In this document: positions 1 to 7,114 of the stretch, piece by piece
How positions within the stretch are numbered: the stretch's first letter is position 1
Layout: each line of letters begins with the position of its first letter
Origin: CAYTSA01 sp964440345
Lineage (GTDB): Bacteria > Desulfobacterota > Desulfovibrionia > Desulfovibrionales > Desulfovibrionaceae
Length of the DNA: 37,316 nucleotides
Assembly (NCBI GenBank): GCA_964440345.1
Contig: CAYTSA010000031.1
Coordinates: forward strand, 1-37,316
Direction: 5' to 3'
Program-made: the position numbers and the translations under genes
The notes under the pieces: model-generated
Told to the model about the DNA's origin: nothing
The model's input: the letters and a program-made list of their open reading frames with translations, nothing else
Databases searched by the model: none

Positions 1-2
1 AA

Positions 3-731
3 TTCATATCCACGGCGGCTCATGAGCTGCGCACGCCGCTGACCTCTATACAAGGCTATACGGAACTACTGGCCGCCAGGGAGAATTTGCCGCCGAACGC
101 CGTGGTCCGCTACGCAGGCATGGCCAATCGCATGGCCCGGCAGTTGTCCTCCATTGTCAACGATCTGCTGGACATCTCCCGCATAGAGTCGGGCAAGGGA
201 TTTTCGTTCAACCTGGAGCGAACGTCCGTGCGAGACCTGATTCGAAACAAGGTAGAGGTCTATTCCCACCGCACAGACAAGCATCTGCTGCTGACCCGGT
301 TCGATTCTGAAAGCGGCGAGGCCTGGGTGGACGCCGGGCGCACAGAACAGGTGCTGGAAAACTGCATCAGCAACGCGGTGAAGTATTCGCCACAGGGCGG
401 GCAGATATGCGTTTCCCTGGTGGACGACGGGGATTTTCTGCGCGTCACCGTGGAGGACCAGGGCTTGGGAATGAACAGCGAGCAGTTGTCGCGCGTTTTT
501 GATCATTTTTATCGGGCTCACGACCAGAACGGCAAGATTCAGGGCACGGGCCTGGGCATGAGCATAGTCAAGCATATTGTTGAACAGCAGGGCGGCGCTG
601 TGTGGCTGGAGAGCGAAGAAGGCAAAGGCACGGCAGTGCATTTTACCTTGCCCAAAAAAAGAATGGAAGCCGACAACAGCATTCAGGCGCACACGGCCGA
701 CATATGGAAAAAAGGAGAGATCAATGCCTAA
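3..731 (+). CDS. Sensor histidine kinase, C-terminal part (5' end outside window)
   Basis: The open frame enters the window at base 3 with no start codon, so only the catalytic end of the protein is present. The first residues form a HisKA H-box (A-H-E-L-R-T-P-L-T-S-I), whose His is the autophosphorylation site. The ATPase domain follows with an N-box (E-N-C-I-S-N-A-V-K), a G1 box (D-Q-G-L-G-M), an F-box region around H-F-Y-R and a G2 box (G-T-G-L-G-M). The kinase core is therefore intact, and the sensory part lies upstream of the window. The stop at 729-731 overlaps the start of the receiver gene at 724, so the two are probably translationally coupled. It is the first gene visible in a seven-gene signalling operon. 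The input signal cannot be inferred. Confidence 0.93.
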   Translation, partial: FISTAAHELRTPLTSIQGYTELLAARENLPPNAVVRYAGMANRMARQLSSIVNDLLDISRIESGKGFSFNLERTSVRDLIRNKVEVYSHRTDKHLLLTRFDSESGEAWVDAGRTEQVLENCISNAVKYSPQGGQICVSLVDDGDFLRVTVEDQGLGMNSEQLSRVFDHFYRAHDQNGKIQGTGLGMSIVKHIVEQQGGAVWLESEEGKGTAVHFTLPKKRMEADNSIQAHTADIWKKGEINA

Positions 732-1092
732 GAACATACTGATTGTGGAGGACCAGGAAGAGGTCAGGGAACTGGTCAAGGTAACGCTCTCGCTCGGGGA
801 CTACGACATCATGGAGGCGGGCGACGGCGAGACCGCCCTGGTCCTGGCCCGCAGCCGGCAGCCGGAGCTCATTCTTATGGATGTGCAGCTTCCCGGAGCG
901 GTGGACGGGCTGGCGGCCACCCGCATTCTCAAGAGCGAAGAAGCCACACGCCGCTGCCGCATCATCATGCTGACGGCTACAAGCCAGCAAACGGACATTG
1001 CAGCGGGATACGCCGCTGGGGCGGACGGATATTTTACCAAGCCCTTTAGCCCGCTGGAACTCATTCAGCGGGTGGAGGAGGAGTTGGCGTGA
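724..1092 (+). CDS. Single-domain response regulator (receiver only)
   Basis: This 122-residue protein is a lone CheY-like receiver: acidic pair in I-V-E-D-Q near the N-terminus, phosphoacceptor Asp in L-M-D-V-Q-L-P, the Thr of M-L-T-A-T and the Lys of F-T-K-P-F. There is no output domain, so it most likely relays phosphate or acts by protein contact. The ATG at 724 is chosen because GGAGAG lies just upstream and the frame overlaps the preceding kinase stop by eight bases; an open frame from 577 in the same phase is only read-through of the kinase gene. The stop overlaps the next start as GTGA. Likely partners are the kinase before it, the kinase after it, or the HPt protein at 3883; which one is inference. 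Confidence 0.93.
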   Translation: MPKNILIVEDQEEVRELVKVTLSLGDYDIMEAGDGETALVLARSRQPELILMDVQLPGAVDGLAATRILKSEEATRRCRIIMLTATSQQTDIAAGYAAGADGYFTKPFSPLELIQRVEEELA

Positions 1093-2246
1093 GCACGGTG
1101 GATATTGACCCGCGAAAGGCTGCAGGGGACAGCCGCCAGTCCCTGCTCTACGCTCGTGACTTGACGCGCATGTATGAGCTGGAAAAGAAGCGGCGCAAGG
1201 AGCTGGAGCATGCGAACAGGAAGCTTGCTTCTCTGGTGGCGGCCATGGCGGACGGCGTGGCTGTGACGGACGCCGCTGGCCGGTTGCTGCAGATGAACCC
1301 CGCCTTTTGCGCCATGACGGGCAAGCCGGAGGAGGCGGTGCTTGGCGAGCCCCTGGACAGGGTGCTCGGAGTCCCGGACCGTTCTGTGCTGGAACGGGGC
1401 GCCGATCAACTGGAAATACGGCTTGAAGCAGGCCAGAGGCGCATGTATAGCGTGTTGGTTTCGCCCCTGGAGGGGGGAGAAGAAGGAGCGCTGTATGTTT
1501 TTCGGGACATTACGTCGCTGCACAGGGCCAAAGAGCTGGCGGAGGATTTTCTGGCCCTGGTCTCGCACGAGTTGCGCACCCCGCTTAACGGTATTCTGGG
1601 ATTCTCCGCTCTGCTGAACGAAAAGCTGCGCACAGACGATGCAGAGAAGCGCGAGATGGCCGGCTATCTGCGTACGTCGGCCAAGCGCATGGAGCGGATT
1701 GTGAACGAACTGCTCCACTACGCAGACTTGCAGTACAAGCGCCGGCAGTTTCCAGAAGAGCTGGTTCTGCTCCCGGCCGTGGTGGAGGAGGTCTTTAGCG
1801 CGCTGGCCGAAACGGCGGAACAGGCTGGAGTGCGTTTGCGGGTGCGCAATCTGTGCTCCGAGCCGGTTTCAGTGTGGGGCTGGCCGTCCATGATCCGGGA
1901 AATGCTTTACCATGTGGTGCACAACGGGGTGGTGCACGGCGGAAGCGGGCGGCTGGTCTCAGTGCGGCTGCGCTGCAACAGCGGCCAGGCCGAAGCAGAA
2001 GTGATGGACAAGGGGCCTGGCGTCCCAGCCAGCGAGCTGGAACAGGTCTTTGAGGGATTTTACCAGGTGGAGGGTCATTTGACGCGGCTGCATGACGGTC
2101 TTGGACTTGGCCTGGCCATGGCCCGGCGCATCGCGGACGTGCACCAGGCCCGCATCCAACTGCGTTCGGTGCAGGGCAAGGGCGCCACAGTGCGGATAAC
2201 CTTTCCGGAGCCGCGTTCTGAAGCGGCCCCTGGGGGCGGCGCATGA
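1089..2246 (+). CDS. PAS-domain histidine kinase
   Basis: The protein has 385 residues and starts with GTG at 1089, which overlaps the preceding stop as GTGA and follows a GGAGGAGGAG ribosome site. Residues about 18-45 carry the motif Y-A-R-D-L-T-R-M-Y-E-L-E-K-K-R and a coiled-coil helix. A PAS domain follows (about 45-145, with D-G-V-A-V-T-D-A-A-G-R-L). The HisKA H-box is V-S-H-E-L-R-T-P-L-N-G. The ATPase domain has G1 D-K-G-P-G-V and G2 D-G-L-G-L-G-L-A-M. No membrane segment is visible, so it is probably cytoplasmic and senses an internal or redox/ligand cue through PAS. The Y-A-x-D-L motif recurs in the phosphatase and HD-GYP proteins of the same operon. The signal is unknown. Confidence 0.92.
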   Translation: MSTVDIDPRKAAGDSRQSLLYARDLTRMYELEKKRRKELEHANRKLASLVAAMADGVAVTDAAGRLLQMNPAFCAMTGKPEEAVLGEPLDRVLGVPDRSVLERGADQLEIRLEAGQRRMYSVLVSPLEGGEEGALYVFRDITSLHRAKELAEDFLALVSHELRTPLNGILGFSALLNEKLRTDDAEKREMAGYLRTSAKRMERIVNELLHYADLQYKRRQFPEELVLLPAVVEEVFSALAETAEQAGVRLRVRNLCSEPVSVWGWPSMIREMLYHVVHNGVVHGGSGRLVSVRLRCNSGQAEAEVMDKGPGVPASELEQVFEGFYQVEGHLTRLHDGLGLGLAMARRIADVHQARIQLRSVQGKGATVRITFPEPRSEAAPGGGA

Positions 2247-3880
2247 GCGAAGGCGCGGCAGCTTGTGATGGCCAGATGATCCGCTACGCCCAGGATCTGG
2301 CCCGCCTGTACCGCCTGGAGAAAGAGAGGGATGAGGACATCCGCTCTGGCGCGGCCATGCAGCGGCGGTTTCTTACCCCGGACGCCACAGTGCGCGAGCT
2401 GTTCCACGGGCTGGGGTATGACGCTGCCTTGTTCAACAGGGCGCCGGCAGCCATAAGCGGTGATTTTTTCTGCGCCAGGGCATTGGGGCGAAAGGGGGTG
2501 GGGTTCTTTTTGGCCGACGCTTGCGGGCACGGCCTTTCGGCTGCGCTCATTTCCATGCGCATTTCCAGCCTGGTGCAGACCGCCGCGCCGCGCAGCAAAC
2601 TACCCAGCAGGTTTCTTGCCGCAGTGAACGAGGACATCGCAGGGCTGGACCTGAAAAACAGGTTCGTAGCCTCTGTGTACGCCGTGCTGCAGGACGATTG
2701 CTGCACGGTGTCCAATGCAGGCCAGCCTTTTCCGCTGCATGTGCACAAGGGGCGGCTAAGAGAGCTGCAGACGTCCGGCCCCCCGCTGGGACTTGGGGGA
2801 GGCAAGAAGGCTTTTCGCGACCTGGACTGCCCCATGGCGCCCGGCGACAAGCTCATTCTCTTCACCGACGGGGTTGTGGAGGCGGCCAACAAAGACGAGG
2901 AGCTGTACGGCAAGGACCGCTTTTACGCCAGCATTCGGGAGCACATGCGCCTGGCGCCGGACGAGATGTGCGTTGCGCTCATCCGCGACATGGACGCCTT
3001 TGTCTCCCCTGCTGTTTTGGACGACGACGTCACCCTGGCGGTGATCGCGCGGCGCTGTGAAACGTGCAGCAGCAACGTCTGGCGCACCATGGCCGTCAAA
3101 GGCGACGAGGAAAGTCAGGGCCAGGCCATGGCCACTGTCCTGCAGGATATCCAGACTCTTTCCTGGCCAGAGGTGGACGCGGACCTTTTCCACCTGGCGC
3201 TGGTGGAAATGCTCATTAACGCTGTGGAACACGGCCATGGCAACGACCCCGCCAAAGAGGTCGGCGTAGGCTACTGCCTGTGCGGCCAGGTTGCAGTTGT
3301 GGCCGTGAGCGACAGCGGCAAGGGGCACACGCCCCGTTTTCCGGACTTGAAAACTGTTGCTGGCGCCCGGGGGCGCGGGTTGGGCATGATTCGGGACAAT
3401 GCCGACGTGGTGCTCTTCAACCATGCGGCCAATGAAATAGTCATCATCAAAGGAGTGCAACACATGCATACTACCAAAAAGAATGTGCAGGCGGAACTGA
3501 TCAATTTGCCGGGAGCTGTGCACCTGGCCGCCAATGTCGAATTTTCCGGACACAAAACGGCAGTGTCGGACGGCATGGGAGAATTGTGTGAATCCATGGG
3601 CAGCGGCCCCAGGCGGCTGTTTCTGGATATGCGCCACGTGCGCATTCTGAACTCCATGGCTTGGGGAGCGCTCTTTGCCCAGGTGGAGGATGCGGACATC
3701 TTGCAGGTGGTGCTTTTCAACGCCAGCGAGGCGCTGCGCCGGTCAGCTGAACAGATGGCTCTGGGTTCCAGAGGCGAGCCGTATTCCAAAATAGAAATAT
3801 ACGCCGACTGCGTGGAGGCCATGGAGCGAATGGCCTGTGTAATGGCCGGCGACGGAGTCGCAACAGCCCAGAGGGTGTGA
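2243..3880 (+). CDS. SpoIIE-type phosphatase fused to anti-sigma-type ATPase and STAS domain
   Basis: This 545-residue protein begins with ATG overlapping the previous stop (ATGA). After an N-terminal Y-A-Q-D-L-A-R-L-Y helix (about residues 14-35) there is a PP2C/SpoIIE serine phosphatase domain (about 50-275). Its metal-binding acidic residues are visible in I-S-G-D-F-F, L-A-D-A-C-G-H-G, F-T-D-G-V-V and D-D-D-V-T. Next comes a GHKL ATPase of the RsbW/SpoIIAB type (about 280-410), with N-box E-M-L-I-N-A-V-E-H-G, S-D-S-G-K-G and G-R-G-L-G-M. A STAS domain forms the C-terminus (about 415-540). Family knowledge: such kinases phosphorylate STAS antagonists and SpoIIE phosphatases reverse it. Having phosphatase, kinase-like and substrate-like modules in one chain is notable. 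The STAS phosphosite region reads L-N-S-M-A-W-G rather than the usual D-S-S-G. Confidence 0.92.
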   Translation: MSEGAAACDGQMIRYAQDLARLYRLEKERDEDIRSGAAMQRRFLTPDATVRELFHGLGYDAALFNRAPAAISGDFFCARALGRKGVGFFLADACGHGLSAALISMRISSLVQTAAPRSKLPSRFLAAVNEDIAGLDLKNRFVASVYAVLQDDCCTVSNAGQPFPLHVHKGRLRELQTSGPPLGLGGGKKAFRDLDCPMAPGDKLILFTDGVVEAANKDEELYGKDRFYASIREHMRLAPDEMCVALIRDMDAFVSPAVLDDDVTLAVIARRCETCSSNVWRTMAVKGDEESQGQAMATVLQDIQTLSWPEVDADLFHLALVEMLINAVEHGHGNDPAKEVGVGYCLCGQVAVVAVSDSGKGHTPRFPDLKTVAGARGRGLGMIRDNADVVLFNHAANEIVIIKGVQHMHTTKKNVQAELINLPGAVHLAANVEFSGHKTAVSDGMGELCESMGSGPRRLFLDMRHVRILNSMAWGALFAQVEDADILQVVLFNASEALRRSAEQMALGSRGEPYSKIEIYADCVEAMERMACVMAGDGVATAQRV

Positions 3881-3882
3881 AA

Positions 3883-4614
3883 ATGCACGATGCGTTTATT
3901 GACGAATCCATGATTCAAGATTTTTTTGCGGACGTGGACTCCAGTTTTTCCAAGCAACTGGCAGACGCCATGGACCTGGCCGCCGCCGGAGAAGTACAGC
4001 CTGCTGTGGAGGCCATGCTCCGGCCTCTGCACACCATCAAGGGCACAGCAGGCTTTTTGGGCATGGCCGAGGCGTCGTCTTTTACCCACGCCCTGGAGGA
4101 CTACCTTAAAGCAGTCCAGTCGGGCGCGGCTGCTCCTGATACAGCGCTCATGAACAAAGGGGTGGATATGGTTTTTACCTTGCTGGAGCGCTCGCGGCAC
4201 GGCGAAGAACTGGCCTCTGCCGGACACGAGGCGCTGGCGTTGCAGCTGCGGGGCGGGCCCGCGGACGGAAAGAAAGAGGGGCCGGCGCAGGGCGTGACAG
4301 TGGAAAATTGCGGCGACGTAGCCGTCATCCGGGTGCGGCTGGCCCGGGTGCATTTGCCCAAGCAGTACGGGCCCATCATTGAGGCGCTGGAGACTATGCC
4401 CGGGGACCGGCGGACGCTGCTCGACCTGGAGGGGGTGCGTACTTTGAATTCCACCACCTGGGGCGCCGTGCGCGTGGCGGCTGACCGGCTGCACATTTCA
4501 GTCTGCGGCCTCAGCCAAGCCTGCCAGGCAACTTTTTACTCATGGGGGTTTAACGAGGTGATGCAGGCCTACGCAACAGAAGCAGATTTTTGGGAAGGGC
4601 GGCCGGCGCCATGA
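3883..4614 (+). CDS. HPt phosphotransfer domain fused to STAS domain
   Basis: From the ATG at 3883 the protein has 243 residues. An in-frame GTG at 3877 overlaps the previous stop, but GAGGG is spaced better for the ATG. Residues about 5-110 form an HPt helical bundle with the active-site motif L-H-T-I-K-G-T-A-G-F, where His50 is the expected phosphoacceptor. After a variable linker the C-terminal part (about 140-240) resembles a STAS domain, with L-D-L-E-G-V-R-T-L-N-S-T-T-W-G matching the unusual L-N-S-M-A-W-G of the upstream phosphatase protein. It sits directly before a CheA-like kinase whose own HPt-like region lacks the His, so it probably supplies the missing phosphotransfer site in trans. 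That role is inference; the intact HPt motif is seen directly. The STAS assignment is somewhat less certain. Confidence 0.85.
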   Translation: MHDAFIDESMIQDFFADVDSSFSKQLADAMDLAAAGEVQPAVEAMLRPLHTIKGTAGFLGMAEASSFTHALEDYLKAVQSGAAAPDTALMNKGVDMVFTLLERSRHGEELASAGHEALALQLRGGPADGKKEGPAQGVTVENCGDVAVIRVRLARVHLPKQYGPIIEALETMPGDRRTLLDLEGVRTLNSTTWGAVRVAADRLHISVCGLSQACQATFYSWGFNEVMQAYATEADFWEGRPAP

Positions 4615-6254
4615 GCATGTCCATACACACCGCCGTGGAAGAGCGCATGGCTGCTCTTGAGTCCATGATTCTGGACATGGAAGAAAAGCCCGATGACCCG
4701 GGCCTGCGCGCTAAAGCAATACAGGGGCTGGGCGTGGACCGCATGGCCGCAGGCAACGCGCCGCTGCGCACGCTGTTGGACATGTTTGAAGAGGGAGTCG
4801 CGCCTATGCGCCCCGAGGCGGTGGACGCACTGCTGCAGGCTGTGGAGTCGGTCAAGCGGTTTTTCTACGTTGTGACAGACCAGGCCATGGGACCGCAGGA
4901 GCCACAGGGCGAAAGATTTGCTGCTGCGCCCGAAACAGCCGCGGCGTCTCTTCCCCCAGGTGAAGAGGCCAAGGCAACGGAAACCATCCTGGACTCTGGC
5001 GCTTCAGGCGCGCAAGCGCCGGTCCGGCGTGCTGAGTCGGCTACAATCAAGGTCGCTGTGTCCCGTTTGGACGAACTAATGGAGGCGGTCAAGGCCCTGA
5101 TGGTTTCCAACACCGTCATCATGCAGCATATATCAGATTCTGAATCCAACGGCCGGGCGGAGCGTCAGGCGGCTGACGCAGTGCGGGACCACGCCAAGAC
5201 CATAGACGACGTGCGGCAGGTGGTGCTGGACATGCGGCGCACGCCCCTTGCTCCCTTGTTCATGCGCATGGGCCGGGTCGTGCGCGACGTGGCGGAAAAG
5301 ACCGGGCGCGAGGTGAACTATGTCCATGCCGGCGGTGAGATGGAGCTGGACAAGTCCTTTGTGGACAGCCTGGCCGACCCGCTTGTGCATCTGCTGCGCA
5401 ATGCGGTGGATCATGGTTTGGAAAGCACAGAAGCCAGGCTGGCGGCGGGCAAGCCGGCCAAGGGCAGGGTGGAGCTGCGGGCTCTGCGCATGGACGGGGG
5501 GGCGGCCATAGAAGTGCGCGACGACGGCAAGGGTCTGTCCCCGGAGGTCATACTGCGCAAAGCACGGGAGCGCGGACTGGCGGATACTGGCCGGGAGTAC
5601 CCCATTTCGGAGATATATCGGTTTATTACCATGCCCGGGTTTTCCACAGCCGAGCAGGCCACGGAGGTCTCCGGCCGGGGGGTGGGCATGGACGTGGCGG
5701 TCCGTGCGCTGCAGGACATGGACGGAGACCTGGCCATAGAGAGCGAGCCAGGAAAAGGAACCTGTTTCCGGCTGTTGCTGCCCTCCACACGAGCCTCTGT
5801 GGAAGGCATTGCCGACGGCGTGGTCGTGCGGGTGGCTGGCGACTATTTCGTTCTGCCGGCAGAAGACGTGGTGGAGGTTGTCCAGCCCGGGCCTGCAGAC
5901 ATCGGCACGGTGTTCGAACAGGGCGAGATCGTTACCGTTCGGGGCCGGGGCTATCCGCTGCACAGACTGCGGCTGCTGTTTCGGCTGGACGAGGACGCAT
6001 GCGCGGCCCCAAAAAACGCCGGAGACGGACTGATCGTGGTGGTGGAGGCCGGAGGCGAACGCCGAGCCCTTTTGGTTGACGACGTGATAGGCCGGGAACA
6101 GATGGTGATCCGCGGCTTCGAGCGGTTTAAGAACCTCGTGGCCACGCCGTTCTTTACCGGCGTGGCGGTCATTGGCGGTCTTACCGGCGCGGTAGTGCAT
6201 TTGGAAAGCGTCATAGCCGAGGCAGAAGGGCATGGGAGGCGAGCATGTACCTGA
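4611..6254 (+). CDS. CheA-like histidine kinase with His-less HPt-like N-terminus
   Basis: The ATG at 4611 overlaps the preceding stop (ATGA); a TTG at 4590 is a less likely alternative. The 547-residue chain has a P1-like helical region (about 1-85), then a linker, a dimerisation region (about 135-205, A-T-I-K-V-A-V-S-R-L-D-E-L-M), a full GHKL kinase domain and a C-terminal CheW-like domain (about 390-540). The kinase shows N-box H-L-L-R-N-A-V-D-H-G-L-E, G1 D-D-G-K-G-L, F-box M-P-G-F-S-T and G2 G-R-G-V-G-M-D-V. Where CheA normally has A-H-T-L-K-G, the P1-like region reads A-K-A-I-Q-G, so the phosphoacceptor His is replaced by Lys. The ATPase looks active but must phosphorylate another protein, most simply the HPt-STAS protein encoded just upstream. 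No chemoreceptor, CheW or CheY gene is nearby. Confidence 0.9.
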   Translation: MSMSIHTAVEERMAALESMILDMEEKPDDPGLRAKAIQGLGVDRMAAGNAPLRTLLDMFEEGVAPMRPEAVDALLQAVESVKRFFYVVTDQAMGPQEPQGERFAAAPETAAASLPPGEEAKATETILDSGASGAQAPVRRAESATIKVAVSRLDELMEAVKALMVSNTVIMQHISDSESNGRAERQAADAVRDHAKTIDDVRQVVLDMRRTPLAPLFMRMGRVVRDVAEKTGREVNYVHAGGEMELDKSFVDSLADPLVHLLRNAVDHGLESTEARLAAGKPAKGRVELRALRMDGGAAIEVRDDGKGLSPEVILRKARERGLADTGREYPISEIYRFITMPGFSTAEQATEVSGRGVGMDVAVRALQDMDGDLAIESEPGKGTCFRLLLPSTRASVEGIADGVVVRVAGDYFVLPAEDVVEVVQPGPADIGTVFEQGEIVTVRGRGYPLHRLRLLFRLDEDACAAPKNAGDGLIVVVEAGGERRALLVDDVIGREQMVIRGFERFKNLVATPFFTGVAVIGGLTGAVVHLESVIAEAEGHGRRACT

Positions 6255-7024
6255 GAGAGAGCAATGAACAGCTGCTGCAGGCGTACAACCAGATGCGCCG
6301 TTACGCAGAGGACCTGGGCGCCGCTGTGACGGATTTGCGCCGTTCGCGGCAGGAGCTTGAAGAAGCGTATCTGGACACCATACACCGCTTGTCGTTGGCC
6401 GTGGAATACAAGGACGAAGACACCGGGGCGCATGTGGTGCGGCTGAGCCGATGCAGCGGGCTGCTGGCCCGGCGGCTTGGATATGACGGAGCATTCGCCT
6501 CACGCCTGGCGTATGCGGCGCCCTTGCATGATGTGGGCAAAATTGGCATTCCGGACGCCATTTTGCTCAAGCCGGACCGCCTTACTGAAGAGGAGTTCGC
6601 CGTGATGCAGACCCACGCCGTCATAGGCGCCAAGCTGCTTACCAACTCTCGGTCAGACACGCTGGAGTGCGGCCGCGTGGTGGCCCTGTCACACCATGAG
6701 CGGTGGAACGGCAGGGGGTACCCTTTTGGCCTTTCAGGGGAGGCCATACCCATAGAGGGCCGTATCGTCGGCATAGTGGACGTGTTCGACGCGTTGCTTT
6801 CCACGCGGCCGTACAAGCAAGCATACCCGGCAGACGTGGCCAGGAAAATAATAGCCAAGGAAGTGGGGGAACACTTTGACCCTCAGGTGGGGAAGGTCTT
6901 TTTGGAACACTGGGACGACTTTCTGGCCATTAAAAAAGAAGTGGACGGCCAGGGGGCGTTGTTGCAGGATTTTACCTGCAACACCTGGGACCTGGCGTGC
7001 GCGAATGCGCTGCAGGAAGAATAG
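6245..7024 (+). CDS. HD-GYP domain protein (putative c-di-GMP phosphodiesterase)
   Basis: This 259-residue protein starts with ATG at 6245 behind GGGAGG and overlaps the CheA-like gene by ten bases. An N-terminal helix carries Y-A-E-D-L and a coiled coil running into E-E-A-Y-L-D-T-I-H-R-L. The HD-GYP domain (about 45-225) has the metal-binding L-H-D-V-G-K-I-G-I-P-D and the signature H-H-E-R-W-N-G-R-G-Y-P. All residues expected for an active phosphodiesterase that hydrolyses cyclic di-GMP are visible. It lacks a receiver domain, unlike many HD-GYP response regulators, and so may instead be controlled through the shared N-terminal helix by other members of the operon. It is the last gene and the likely effector of the operon. 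Substrate specificity is inferred from the family. Confidence 0.92.
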   Translation: MYLRESNEQLLQAYNQMRRYAEDLGAAVTDLRRSRQELEEAYLDTIHRLSLAVEYKDEDTGAHVVRLSRCSGLLARRLGYDGAFASRLAYAAPLHDVGKIGIPDAILLKPDRLTEEEFAVMQTHAVIGAKLLTNSRSDTLECGRVVALSHHERWNGRGYPFGLSGEAIPIEGRIVGIVDVFDALLSTRPYKQAYPADVARKIIAKEVGEHFDPQVGKVFLEHWDDFLAIKKEVDGQGALLQDFTCNTWDLACANALQEE

Positions 7025-7107
7025 CTGAAAGCTGCAGGGTCATAAGTAACTCCCGCTTGCTTTGCTTGCGCCGCTACATCCTGCAGCGCGGACGCTTGTT
7101 GTTTCAG
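7025..7107. terminator. Nested inverted repeat between convergent operons
   Basis: The 90-base gap between the HD-GYP gene and the convergent ABC binding-protein gene holds a nested inverted repeat. CTGAAA then GCTGCAGG at 7025-7038 pair with CCTGCAGC at 7080-7087 and TTTCAG at 7102-7107. The loop is long and no clear T-tract follows, so a shared terminator is only a possibility. Confidence 0.3.
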
Positions 7108-7114
7108 GCTGAGG

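Noticed and set aside
3271..4494. 407-codon open frame on the minus strand opposite the phosphatase and HPt-STAS genes
   Set aside because: It lies antisense to two well-supported genes, has no ribosome site or recognisable motif, and arises from GC-rich codon structure.
5133..6503. 456-codon minus-strand open frame opposite the CheA-like gene
   Set aside because: It is a shadow of the kinase gene; composition is His/Pro/Arg-rich and no domain is recognisable.
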